Assembly (NCBI RefSeq): GCF_007049795.1
Contig: NZ_SCFY01000023.1
Span: 1 to 64,000, forward strand
From: Ectopseudomonas mendocina
GTDB taxonomy: Bacteria; Pseudomonadota; Gammaproteobacteria; Pseudomonadales; Pseudomonadaceae
Direction: 5' to 3'
Length of the DNA: 64,000 bases
Each line of letters begins with the position of its first letter. Position 1 is the first letter of the stretch. The notes below the pieces were generated by a model, which was not told the DNA's origin, ran no database searches, and worked only from the letters and a program-made list of their open reading frames with translations. Shown one piece after another: positions 50,070-58,226 of this stretch. Both the position numbers and the translations under genes were made by a program.

Positions 50070-53000
50070 GCATGCGACTCCTGCAGGCGGGCGGCTTTGC
50101 GCGCTGCGCGTTTTTCCACGAAGCCACGGATCAGGACATAGAATACCGGCGTCAGCAGCAGGCCGAAGAAGGTCACACCGATCATCCCGGAGAACACCGC
50201 CACGCCCATGGCATGGCGCATCTCGGCTCCGGCACCGGAGGAGAGCACCAGCGGCACCACGCCCATGATGAAGGCGATGGAGGTCATCAGGATCGGACGC
50301 AGACGCAGGCGGCAGGCTTCCAGCACGGCAGCGACGCGATCCATGCCTTCTTCCTGTTTGTCCTTGGCGAACTCCACCAGCAGGATGGCGTTCTTGCAGG
50401 CCAGGCCCACCAATACGATCAGGCCGATCTGGGTGAAGATGTTGTTGTCGATGCCGGCCATGATTACGCCGGTGATGGCGGCGAGCAGTACGGTCGGTAC
50501 GATCAGGATCACCGCCAACGGCAGGCTCCAGCTTTCGTACTGAGCCGCCAGAACCAGGAAGGCCAGCAGCACGCAGAGCGGGAAGATGAAGATCGCGGTA
50601 TTGCCGGCGAGAATCTGCTGGTAGGTCAGATCGGTCCACTCGAAGGTCATGCCGATTGGCAGTTCTTCTTCCAGCAATTTGGCGATGGCCGCCTCGGCCT
50701 GGCCCGAGCTGTAGCCCGGCGCGGCGGCACCGTTGATCTCGGCAGTGAGGAAGCCGTTGTAGTGCATCACTCGATCCGGGCCTGCGCTGTCATCGACCTT
50801 GACGAAGGTCGACAGCGGCACCATCTCGCCACGGTTGTTGCGCACCTTGAGCTGGCCGATCTGCTCCGGCTCCAGGCGGAACTGCTGGTCAGCCTGGACG
50901 TTGACCTGGTAGGTACGGCCGAAGCGGTTGAAGTCGTTGGCATACAGCGAGCCCAGGTACACCTGCAAGGTGTCGAAGATGTCGCTGATGGCCACGCCAT
51001 GGGTCTTGGCCTTCTCACGGTCGATGGCGGCATCGACCTGCGGCACGTTGACCTGATAGCTGGTGAACACCGACATCGGGTTCAGCTCCGGCAACTGCCG
51101 GGCCTTGTTGAGGATGTTCTGGGTCTGCGTATACAGCTCTTCGTAGCCCAGGTTGCCGCGATCCTGAATCTGCAGGCGGAAGCCGCCGATAGTGCCCAGC
51201 CCCTGTACCGGTGGCGGCGGGAAGATGGCGATGTAGGCGTCCTGAATATCGGCGAACTGCGCATTGAGTTCGGCGGCGATAGCCGTGGCGCTCAACGACG
51301 GATCGGTGCGTTCATCAAAAGGCTTGAGCGGGGTGAAAACGATGCCGCTGTTGGGGCTGTTGGTGAAGCCGTTGATCGACAGGCCAGGGAAAGCCACGGT
51401 GTTTTCCACCCCCGGATGCTGGCCGGCGATCTCGCTCATGCGCTTGATGACTGTTTCGGTGCGATCCAGCGTCGCGGCGTCCGGCAGTTGGGCGAAGGCC
51501 ACCAGGTACTGCTTGTCCTGCTGCGGCACGAAGCCGGCCGGAGTGCTGGAGAAACCCAGGTAGCCGAGTACCAGCAGGCCACCATAAATCAGCATCGCGA
51601 TGCTGCTACCACGCAGCACGCGACGCACGGTGCCGACGTAACGGTTGCTGGCGCGCTCGAACATGCGGTTGAACGGGGCGAACAGCCAGCCACCGAATAG
51701 GTTGTCGAGCCCACGCGAGAAGGCATCTTTCGGCGCGTGGTGATCCTTGAGCAGGATGGCAGCGAGTGCTGGCGACAGGGTCAGCGAGTTGATTGCCGAG
51801 ATCACCGTGGAAATGGCGATGGTCAGCGCGAACTGCTGGTAGAACTGCCCGGTAAGGCCGGAAATGAAGGCCGTCGGGATGAACACGGCGCACAGCACCA
51901 GGGCGGTGGCGACGATAGGGCCGGTCACCTCCTTCATCGCCTGCCGGGTAGCGTCGACCGGCGACTTGCCCAGGGCGATATTGCGTTCGACGTTCTCCAC
52001 CACGACGATGGCATCGTCCACCACGATGCCGATGGCCAGCACCAGACCGAACAACGACAGGGCGTTGAGCGAGAAGCCGAACAGGTGCATCACCGCGAAG
52101 GTGCCGATCAGCGAGACCGGCACGGCGGCCAGTGGGATGATCGAGGCGCGCCAGGTCTGCAGGAACAGGATCACCACCAGCACCACCAGCACGACGGCTT
52201 CGAGCAGAGTATGCACCACCGCTTCGATGGAGCCACGCACGAAGATGGTCGGGTCGTAGACGATCTCGTAGTCCATGCCCTGCGGAAAGCTTTGTTTCAG
52301 CTCGGCCATGCGTTCGCGCACCGAGTCGGAAATATCGATGGCGTTGGAGCCGGGACGTTGGAACACCGGGATGGCGACCGCCGGCTGGTTGTCCAGCAAC
52401 GAGCGCAGGGCGTACTGGTTGGAGCCCAGCTCGACGCGGGCGATGTCGCGCAGACGAGTAATCTCGCCGTTGTCACCGACGCGGATGATGATGTTCTCGA
52501 ACTCTTCCTCGGAAACCAGGCGGCCCTGAGCGTTGATTGACAGCTGGAAGCTGTTGCCGGCATCGGAAGGCGGCGCGCCGAGGGCACCAGCGGCGACCTG
52601 GCGGTTCTGCTCACGAATGGCGGTGACCACATCGGTAGCGGTCAGGCCACGCGAGGCCACCTTGTTCGGATCCAGCCAGACGCGCAGCGAGTAGTTGCCC
52701 ATGCCGAACAGCTGCACGTCGCCCACACCATCCAGGCGCGCCAGCTCGTCCTTGACGTTGAGCGCGGCGTAGTTGGACAGGTAGAGCATGTCGTAGCGCT
52801 GATCCGGTGAGGTCAGGTGCACCACCATGGTCAGGTCCGGGGAGGCCTTGTCCACGGTCACACCGAGACGCTGCACCTCGGTAGGCAGGGTCGGCATGGT
52901 GCGGGTGACGCGGTTCTGTACCTGCACCTGGGCGTTGTCCAGATCGGTACCCAGAGCGAAGGTCACGGTCAGCGTCAGGCGGCCATCGATGGTCGATTGT

Positions 53001-53245
53001 GACGACATGTAGAGCATGCCCTCGACGCCGACGATGGCCTGTTCCAGCGGCGAGGCAACGGTTTCACCGATCACCTTGGGGTTGGCACCGGGGAAGTCGG
53101 CACGCACCACCACGGTCGGCGGCACCACCTCCGGGTATTCACTGATCGGCAGTTGAAACAGCGAGATGGCGCCGCCAATCAGGATCAGCAGCGACAGCAC
53201 GGCGGCGAAGATCGGCCGCTGGATAAAGAATTGCGAGAAATTCAT
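50066..53245 (-). CDS. mexF: RND multidrug efflux pump MexF
   Basis: A 1059-residue inner-membrane resistance-nodulation-division pump that exports chloramphenicol, fluoroquinolones, trimethoprim and quinolone signals by proton exchange. The N-terminus MNFSQFFIQRPIFAAVLSLL and the segment SSQSTIDGRLTLTVTFALGT match MexF closely, and the proton relay appears as LAIGIVVDDAIVVVENVE with paired aspartates and LVGLACKNAILLVEF with the lysine. Twelve membrane helices and two large periplasmic loops are intact. It lies between mexE and oprN in the same direction. Confidence 0.96.
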   Translation of the reverse strand: MNFSQFFIQRPIFAAVLSLLILIGGAISLFQLPISEYPEVVPPTVVVRADFPGANPKVIGETVASPLEQAIVGVEGMLYMSSQSTIDGRLTLTVTFALGTDLDNAQVQVQNRVTRTMPTLPTEVQRLGVTVDKASPDLTMVVHLTSPDQRYDMLYLSNYAALNVKDELARLDGVGDVQLFGMGNYSLRVWLDPNKVASRGLTATDVVTAIREQNRQVAAGALGAPPSDAGNSFQLSINAQGRLVSEEEFENIIIRVGDNGEITRLRDIARVELGSNQYALRSLLDNQPAVAIPVFQRPGSNAIDISDSVRERMAELKQSFPQGMDYEIVYDPTIFVRGSIEAVVHTLLEAVVLVVLVVILFLQTWRASIIPLAAVPVSLIGTFAVMHLFGFSLNALSLFGLVLAIGIVVDDAIVVVENVERNIALGKSPVDATRQAMKEVTGPIVATALVLCAVFIPTAFISGLTGQFYQQFALTIAISTVISAINSLTLSPALAAILLKDHHAPKDAFSRGLDNLFGGWLFAPFNRMFERASNRYVGTVRRVLRGSSIAMLIYGGLLVLGYLGFSSTPAGFVPQQDKQYLVAFAQLPDAATLDRTETVIKRMSEIAGQHPGVENTVAFPGLSINGFTNSPNSGIVFTPLKPFDERTDPSLSATAIAAELNAQFADIQDAYIAIFPPPPVQGLGTIGGFRLQIQDRGNLGYEELYTQTQNILNKARQLPELNPMSVFTSYQVNVPQVDAAIDREKAKTHGVAISDIFDTLQVYLGSLYANDFNRFGRTYQVNVQADQQFRLEPEQIGQLKVRNNRGEMVPLSTFVKVDDSAGPDRVMHYNGFLTAEINGAAAPGYSSGQAEAAIAKLLEEELPIGMTFEWTDLTYQQILAGNTAIFIFPLCVLLAFLVLAAQYESWSLPLAVILIVPTVLLAAITGVIMAGIDNNIFTQIGLIVLVGLACKNAILLVEFAKDKQEEGMDRVAAVLEACRLRLRPILMTSIAFIMGVVPLVLSSGAGAEMRHAMGVAVFSGMIGVTFFGLLLTPVFYVLIRGFVEKRAARKAARLQESHA

Positions 53246-53273
53246 GGGGGTTCCTCAAGTCGCGCAGGCGTTA

Positions 53274-54512
53274 TCAGCCGCGCGGCGCGCGAGCGTCGAT
53301 GTGGTCGGCGGCGATACGCGGGGCCTGGCTTGCATCGACGGCCTGACGCAGGCGCGCCAGTTGCTCGAGGGTGCTGTCATCGGCCATGGCCACGGGTTGC
53401 GGGTCGACGGTGGCGCCGGGCATGGCGCGCTGCAGACCGTTGACCACGATCTTCTCGCCCTTGCTCAGGCCGTTGCGGACGATGCGCAGGCCTTCGAGCT
53501 TCGAACCCAGCTCGATGGAGCGATAGGCCACGGTATTGTCCTCGCCCAGTACCAGAACGTACTTCTTGCCCAGGTCGGTGCCGACCGCTTCGTCCTTGAT
53601 CAGAGTGGCGGCGTAGGGCCTGCTGCCCACCAGCTTCAGGCGCGCGTACAGGCCCGGGGTAAAACGGCCGTCCTGATTGTCGAATACGGCGCGACCACGA
53701 ATGGTGCCGGTACGCGGGTTGACCTGGTTGTCGAGAAAGTCCAGCTGGCCCAGATGCGGGTGGCCGGCTTCATCGGACAGACCGAGGTATACCGGGCTGG
53801 CACCACGGGCGTCGGAGCCGGACTGACGGGCCAGCTCGACATACTTGAGGAAGGCGCGCTCATCGGCATCGAAGTAGGCGTAGACCTTGTCGGTGGAGAC
53901 CACCGAGGTCAGCAGGCTCTCGCCGGCACCGACCAGGTTGCCTTCGGTGATTTCGGCGCGGCTTACGCGACCGTCGATGGGCGCAGTGATGCGGGTGAAA
54001 CTGAGGTTGAGGCGGGCGTTTTCCAGCTCGGCGGCGATTGCGGCGACCTGAGCCTGAGCTTCGGTGGCGGCGCTGGCGCGAGCATCGGCCAATTCTGCGG
54101 AGATGGCGTTGCTCTGGCGCAGGCGTTCGCCGCGGCGGGCTTCGTTCGCGGCACGGGCCTGGCTGGCGCGGGCCTGTTGCAGTTGGGCTTCGAGGCGTTT
54201 GACCTCGGCCTGGAACGGACGCGGGTCGATCTGGAACAGCAGATTGCCTTTCTTCACCAGGGTGCCTTCATCGAAGGCGACCTTGTCGATGTAACCGGAG
54301 ACGCGTGGGCGGATTTCGACGGACTGCGGTGCTTCGAGGCGCCCGGTGAACTCGTCCCATTCGTTGATCGGCTGCTCGATCACTTCGGCAACGCTGACCT
54401 TGGGTGCGGGCATTTGCGCCTGACTCTGCTCAGCCTGTTCGCAGCCGCTGAGTGCGAGGACGCCGGCGAGGGCCAGGGGGAATATCCAGATGTACTTGTG
54501 CTGCTGTTCCAT
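53274..54512 (-). CDS. mexE: Efflux membrane fusion protein MexE
   Basis: A 412-residue periplasmic adaptor that joins MexF to OprN. It has a lipoprotein signal (FPLALAGVLALSGC, cysteine 24), then barrel-sandwich, alpha-hairpin (LQQARASQARAANEARRGER) and beta-barrel domains of the HlyD/RND type. The first conserved strand reads VSGYIDKVAFDEGTLVKKG. mexF begins 28 bases after its stop. A hairpin that hides the ribosome site and a nod-box-like sequence lie upstream. Confidence 0.95.
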   Translation of the reverse strand: MEQQHKYIWIFPLALAGVLALSGCEQAEQSQAQMPAPKVSVAEVIEQPINEWDEFTGRLEAPQSVEIRPRVSGYIDKVAFDEGTLVKKGNLLFQIDPRPFQAEVKRLEAQLQQARASQARAANEARRGERLRQSNAISAELADARASAATEAQAQVAAIAAELENARLNLSFTRITAPIDGRVSRAEITEGNLVGAGESLLTSVVSTDKVYAYFDADERAFLKYVELARQSGSDARGASPVYLGLSDEAGHPHLGQLDFLDNQVNPRTGTIRGRAVFDNQDGRFTPGLYARLKLVGSRPYAATLIKDEAVGTDLGKKYVLVLGEDNTVAYRSIELGSKLEGLRIVRNGLSKGEKIVVNGLQRAMPGATVDPQPVAMADDSTLEQLARLRQAVDASQAPRIAADHIDARAPRG

Positions 54513-54516
54513 GGGT

Positions 54517-54551
54517 GACTCCGCCAGTCGGATTTGTGGATTGGCGGAGTC
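54517..54551 (-). promoter_or_regulatory. Hairpin masking the mexE ribosome binding site
   Basis: A perfect 10-bp stem, GACTCCGCCA / TGGCGGAGTC, with a 15-base loop lies immediately before mexE. On the mexE transcript the right arm contains the Shine-Dalgarno GGCGGAG, six bases from the ATG. Folding of the hairpin would hide the ribosome site. The structure is visible; its effect on expression is inferred. Confidence 0.55.
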
Positions 54552-54598
54552 TGCGACGAGACTTGGAGGGCTACGAATCGAATGCCATGAATTTGAAC

Positions 54599-54613
54599 AT
54601 CATCGGGAATGAT
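54599..54613. promoter_or_regulatory. Nod-box-like candidate MexT site upstream of mexE
   Basis: ATC-N9-GAT (ATCATCGGGAATGAT) lies about 90 bases upstream of the mexE start. MexT of P. aeruginosa is reported to bind a nod-box-type sequence in the mexE promoter. The match is to a short degenerate consensus, so the assignment is tentative. Confidence 0.4.
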
Positions 54614-54698
54614 AAAAGACGGACTTATATCAATTTTGATCTATGAGGGTGCGCCAAGGTTCCTGGAGGCACTTGGATGGTGCGTTTCCAGATATTCA

Positions 54699-55613
54699 TC
54701 AAAGGCTATCCGGGTCGCCGCAGAACATCTGAATACGCGAACGTAGCCAGCGCTCGGCCGGGTCGTTGTCCTGGGCGCCGCGCCAGGCCATGTGCAGCTC
54801 GAAGGTCTGCGTTTCCAGCGGCAGATCCTCGGCGCGCAGGCCGCCGGCTGCGGTCAAGGCAGCGGCGGTGTAATCCGGCACGCTGGCGACGATATCGGTT
54901 TCCGCCAGCAGGGTGGCCAGACCGTTGAACTGCGGAACGGCCAGTACGATGTGGCGCTCGCGCCCGACCTTGGCCAGTTCATCGTCGATGAAGCCAGTGA
55001 GGTCGCCGGCGAAGGACACCAGCGCATGCGGGCGCGCGCAATAATCATCAAGGCTGAGCGCACCGGGTACGGTGTCGGCACGCAGCAGTTTGGCCTTGCT
55101 GCGGCGGAGAATCTTGCGCTTGGCGTTGGCCGGCAGCTCCTCGGTGTAGGCGACGCCCACCGAGATTTCGCCTGAAGCCAACAGCCCCGGCATCATCAGG
55201 TAGTTGGTACGGCGAATCACCAGCACCACGCCGGGGGCCTCAGCGCGCAGACGGCGGAGCAGGGCGGGCAGCAGGGCGAACTCGACGTCATCGGACAGGC
55301 CGATGCGAAAAATCGCTTTACTGGTGGCAGGATCGAAGTCGGCGGCGCGGCTGACAGCGGTGGAGATCGAGTCCAGCGCCGGCGAGAGCAGGGCGAAGAT
55401 CTCCTGCGCGCGCGGTGTCGGTTCCATGCTGCGCCCGGTACGCACGAACAGTGGGTCATCGAACAGGGTACGCAGACGAGCCAGCGCCGCACTGATGGCG
55501 GGCTGGCCGAGAAACAGCTTCTCCGCTGCTCGCGTCACGCTGCGCTCGTGCATCAAGGTCTCGAAGACAATCAACAGGTTCAGATCGAGGCGGCGCAGGT
55601 CGTTGCGGTTCAT
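54699..55613 (-). CDS. mexT: LysR-family activator MexT
   Basis: A 304-residue LysR activator of mexEF-oprN. The N-terminus MNRNDLRRLDLNLLIVFETL and the helix-turn-helix ERSVTRAAEKLFLGQPAISA match P. aeruginosa MexT almost exactly, as does PTPRAQEIFALLSPALDSIS and the end WRGAQDNDPAERWLRSRI. In many P. aeruginosa strains mexT is inactivated by small deletions or insertions; no break is visible here. It lies upstream of mexE in the same direction and divergent from mexS. Confidence 0.95.
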   Translation of the reverse strand: MNRNDLRRLDLNLLIVFETLMHERSVTRAAEKLFLGQPAISAALARLRTLFDDPLFVRTGRSMEPTPRAQEIFALLSPALDSISTAVSRAADFDPATSKAIFRIGLSDDVEFALLPALLRRLRAEAPGVVLVIRRTNYLMMPGLLASGEISVGVAYTEELPANAKRKILRRSKAKLLRADTVPGALSLDDYCARPHALVSFAGDLTGFIDDELAKVGRERHIVLAVPQFNGLATLLAETDIVASVPDYTAAALTAAGGLRAEDLPLETQTFELHMAWRGAQDNDPAERWLRSRIQMFCGDPDSL

Positions 55614-55724
55614 CCGGGTACCATTCGAGGGATACGGGCCTTGTCAGCGCGGCGCTGCAAATGAGAGCCTTTGCCCAGGCAATAGTACGGGCAGTGTGCA
55701 GCGGATTGAAAGCTGCTGAATCAC

Positions 55725-55759
55725 TGATAGGCATGAAGACTATCGATAGAGTCTGATAG
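55725..55759. promoter_or_regulatory. Palindrome and repeated GATAG half-sites between mexT and mexS
   Basis: The sequence holds three GATAG repeats (55726-55730, 55745-55749, 55755-55759) and a perfect 10-base palindrome CTATCGATAG at 55740-55749, about 85 bases upstream of mexS and 125 from mexT. This is the usual place for MexT control of mexS and for mexT autoregulation. Binding by MexT is inferred only from position. Confidence 0.35.
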
Positions 55760-55831
55760 TGTCGCCGCCGCACAGCGGATAGAGTCCACAGTCATTGAAG
55801 TGTTAATCCGCGATCAAGCTCGAGGTAAGCG

Positions 55832-56854
55832 ATGTCCCGCATGATCCGTTTTCATAAGTTCGGCGATGCCGATGTGCTCCAGAACGAAGAGGTTCCGACC
55901 CCTGTGCCCGGCCCTGGCGAAGTCTTGGTGCGTGTGCAGGCAGTCGGCCTGGGCTGGAAAGACGTGCTGTGGCGGCAGAACCTGGCGTCCGAACAGGCCA
56001 AGCTCCCGGCCGGCACTGGTTTTGAGCTGGCCGGCACTGTGGCCGCGCTGGGTGACGGCGTGAGCGACTTCGACGTCGGCACCGCCGTTGCCGGTTTCCC
56101 GGCGGGCACGCCGAATCGTTATCCGACCTGGGGCGATCTGGTGCTGATGCCCAGCCACGCCCTGACTCGTTATCCCGACGTGCTCAGCCCGGTCGAGGCC
56201 AGCGTGCATTACACCAGCCTGCTGTTCGGCTATCTGGCGCTGATCGACCTCGCGCATCTAAAGCCCGGCCAGCATGTACTGATCACCGAGGCCAGCCACT
56301 GCATGGCTCCGCAAACCGTGCAACTGGCCAAGGCACTGGGTGCCAAGGTCATCGCCTCCACCAGTTCCTCGGAGGATCGCGAGTTCCTGCGTGGCCTGGG
56401 TGCTGACAAGGTGATTGCGACCGAAGAGCAGGACCTGGTCCTGGAAGTCGAGCGCTACACCGAGGGCAAGGGCGTCGAGGTGATTCTCGACCAGTGTGCC
56501 GGCCCGCAGATGAAGCTACTGGGTGATATCGCTGCACCGCGCGGCAAGTTGATCCTGTACGGTATTAATGGCGGCAACGACACGGCATTTCCTGCCTGCG
56601 CAGCCTTCAAGAAGCACCTGCAGTTTTTCCGTCACTGCGTGCTGGATTTCACTGGCTGCCCGGAACTGGGGATCGAGCCGAACAATGATGCTGTGCAGCG
56701 CGCACTTACGCACATCAACCAGATGACGGCGGACCGTTTGCTGACGCCGGTGATCGACAAGGTGTTCGATTTCGAAGACTTCGTCGAAGCGCATCGCTAC
56801 ATGGAAACCTGCCCTAGTCGCGGGCGAGTGGCCCTGAAGCTGGCCACGGATTAA
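55832..56854 (+). CDS. mexS: MDR-family oxidoreductase MexS
   Basis: A 340-residue zinc-free medium-chain quinone oxidoreductase-like enzyme. It starts MSRMIRFHKFGDADVLQNEE and has the Rossmann region around residues 150-200 (HVLITEASHCMAPQTVQLAK ... GADKVIATEE). In P. aeruginosa MexS detoxifies an electrophile, and its loss activates MexT and MexEF-OprN. The gene is divergent from mexT, as in P. aeruginosa. It looks intact. Confidence 0.93.
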   Translation: MSRMIRFHKFGDADVLQNEEVPTPVPGPGEVLVRVQAVGLGWKDVLWRQNLASEQAKLPAGTGFELAGTVAALGDGVSDFDVGTAVAGFPAGTPNRYPTWGDLVLMPSHALTRYPDVLSPVEASVHYTSLLFGYLALIDLAHLKPGQHVLITEASHCMAPQTVQLAKALGAKVIASTSSSEDREFLRGLGADKVIATEEQDLVLEVERYTEGKGVEVILDQCAGPQMKLLGDIAAPRGKLILYGINGGNDTAFPACAAFKKHLQFFRHCVLDFTGCPELGIEPNNDAVQRALTHINQMTADRLLTPVIDKVFDFEDFVEAHRYMETCPSRGRVALKLATD

Positions 56855-56915
56855 AGTCCGTGGCCACCCGGTCGCTATATCCGGTAGGTCTAATCGTTCT
56901 TTCAAGGAAAGTGGC

Positions 56916-57809
56916 ATGAGTATGGTTATCGGCGACGCGCTATCGCTGTTGTTGTTTCGTTTGCATAGCGGCCGCCTGCTGGGGATCAACCTGCTCAAGG
57001 TCAATGAGATCATTCCCTGTCCGGCCTTGACCAAACTGCCTAATCGTCACCCCAATGTTCGCGGCATCGCCACTTTGCGCGGCGCCGCGATGACGGTGAT
57101 CGACCTGGCGCGCGCCATCGGCGAGCGCGGTGCGGCTGACGAAGACGACGGCTGCCTGATCGTTACCGAGCTGAGTCGCTCGCGTCAGGGCCTGCATGTG
57201 AAAAGTGTCGAACGCATCGTGCAGTGCTCCACCCGCGACGTGCGTCCGCCACCTGCCGGGGCCGGTAATCGGGCCTTCATCACTGGCGTGACTCAGATCG
57301 ATGGCGCCATCGTGCAGATTCTCGATATCGAGAAGGTGCTGCACGATATCGCCCCAGCACTGGAAGAGGCGCCAGTTGGGCAACTGCTCGATGGCCAGGA
57401 CGCGCGCTTGTTACAAGGCCGCCGCGTGCTGTTGGTCGACGACTCGCAAGTTGCGCTGCAACAGACCCTTAACGTGCTGCGCCAACTGGGGCTCGACTGC
57501 ACCGCAGTGCGCAGCGCCCAGGCTGCCCTGCAACAACTGCATGAATACCATCAGGCCGGCATGCCATTCGAGCTGCTGGTCTCGGACATCGAGATGCCGG
57601 AGATGGACGGCTACAGCCTGGTTCAGGAAATTCGTCGCAGCCCCGATATCGCCGATACCTACGTGCTACTACACACCTCGCTGGACAGCACCATGAATAC
57701 CGAGAAAGCACGCTCGGTCGGTGCCAACGCGGTGCTGACCAAGTTCTCCTCGGTCGATCTCAGTCAGGCACTGCTCGATGCCTTCCGGCAAATGAGCGGT
57801 CAGCACTAA
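56916..57809 (+). CDS. cheV: Chemotaxis coupling protein CheV (CheW-receiver)
   Basis: A 297-residue two-domain protein. Residues 8-150 form a CheW-like coupling domain (LGINLLKVNEIIPCPALTKL, VRGIATLRGAAMTVIDLAR), and residues 170-290 a receiver domain with acidic pair D175-D176 and phospho-acceptor D224 in SDIEMPEMDGYS. CheV links receptors to CheA and tunes adaptation. It is alone, after mexS, followed by a hairpin terminator. Confidence 0.93.
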   Translation: MSMVIGDALSLLLFRLHSGRLLGINLLKVNEIIPCPALTKLPNRHPNVRGIATLRGAAMTVIDLARAIGERGAADEDDGCLIVTELSRSRQGLHVKSVERIVQCSTRDVRPPPAGAGNRAFITGVTQIDGAIVQILDIEKVLHDIAPALEEAPVGQLLDGQDARLLQGRRVLLVDDSQVALQQTLNVLRQLGLDCTAVRSAQAALQQLHEYHQAGMPFELLVSDIEMPEMDGYSLVQEIRRSPDIADTYVLLHTSLDSTMNTEKARSVGANAVLTKFSSVDLSQALLDAFRQMSGQH

Positions 57810-57821
57810 GCCTGCCCCTGC

Positions 57822-57849
57822 AAGCCCTTGCCACCAGCGGCAAGGGCTT
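57822..57849 (+). terminator. Hairpin terminator after cheV
   Basis: A perfect 11-bp stem AAGCCCTTGCC / GGCAAGGGCTT with a six-base loop, 13 bases after the cheV stop. The T run is weak. Confidence 0.7.
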
Positions 57850-57936
57850 ACCTCGTCATCCTTATCTATCTAAATATTCAACACTTTCAATTAGTTAAGT
57901 GCGCCTGGCAATTGCAACTCAGTCAAGGAGCACAGC

Positions 57937-58011
57937 ATGAGCACGATTGGAGGTATTGGCCGTTACGGTGGCATATCGCTGACGGGGTTTCGCAACAAAC
58001 CCGGTGAGTAG
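57937..58011 (+). pseudogene. 5' end of an unknown small gene, cut off at a joint
   Basis: ATG at 57937 follows a good CAAGGAG ribosome site. It encodes 24 residues starting MSTIGGIGRYGGISLTGFRN before a stop. The strong ribosome site and glycine/serine-rich start suggest the 5' end of a real gene, but sequence of a different gene (MocR-type) begins within about 10 bases of the stop. I cannot name the original gene. It may still be translated as a short peptide. Confidence 0.4.
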
Positions 58012-58016
58012 CAGGG

Positions 58017-58193
58017 CGGGTTGACCCAGTTGGCGCATTCGCGCGTTTGCAGGCTGCCGGTATCGACGCGCAGCCACTGGCGAGTTACTGCGTCAATCCG
58101 CGATGGCCGGGACTGGTAAGGGGCTTTGCACCCTATGAAGAACGTGCCATCGAGGATGCCGCCAGGGCTGTTGTGCAAGCCTTGTGCGGCTGA
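58017..58193 (+). pseudogene. 3' remnant of a MocR/PdxR-type regulator gene
   Basis: The frame ending at the stop at 58191 reads LQAAGIDAQPLASYCVNPR then PGLVRGFAPYEERAIEDAAR. This is the C-terminal end of the aminotransferase domain of MocR/GntR regulators, where a VQPLSxYY and a GLxLGFA motif occur just before the final helix. Only the last 58 residues exist; the HTH and most of the aminotransferase domain are absent, and no start is present. Confidence 0.72.
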
Positions 58194-58196
58194 GAA

Positions 58197-58220
58197 CTGC
58201 CCCGGCCAAGGCCGGGGCAG
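58197..58220 (-). terminator. Hairpin terminator of the OprD-family porin gene
   Basis: A perfect 11-bp stem CTGCCCCGGCC / GGCCGGGGCAG with loop AA, six bases beyond the porin stop. The T run is weak. Confidence 0.7.
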
Positions 58221-58226
58221 CGACCA

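Noticed and set aside
48681..50639. Extension of oprN upstream to about 652 residues
   Set aside because: The extra N-terminal part is mexF in another frame; the lipoprotein signal at 50069 fixes the true start.
49997..51700. 567-residue plus-strand open frame antisense to mexF/oprN
   Set aside because: GC-rich shadow of the efflux genes; very rich in histidine, glutamine and arginine, with no ribosome site and no family match.
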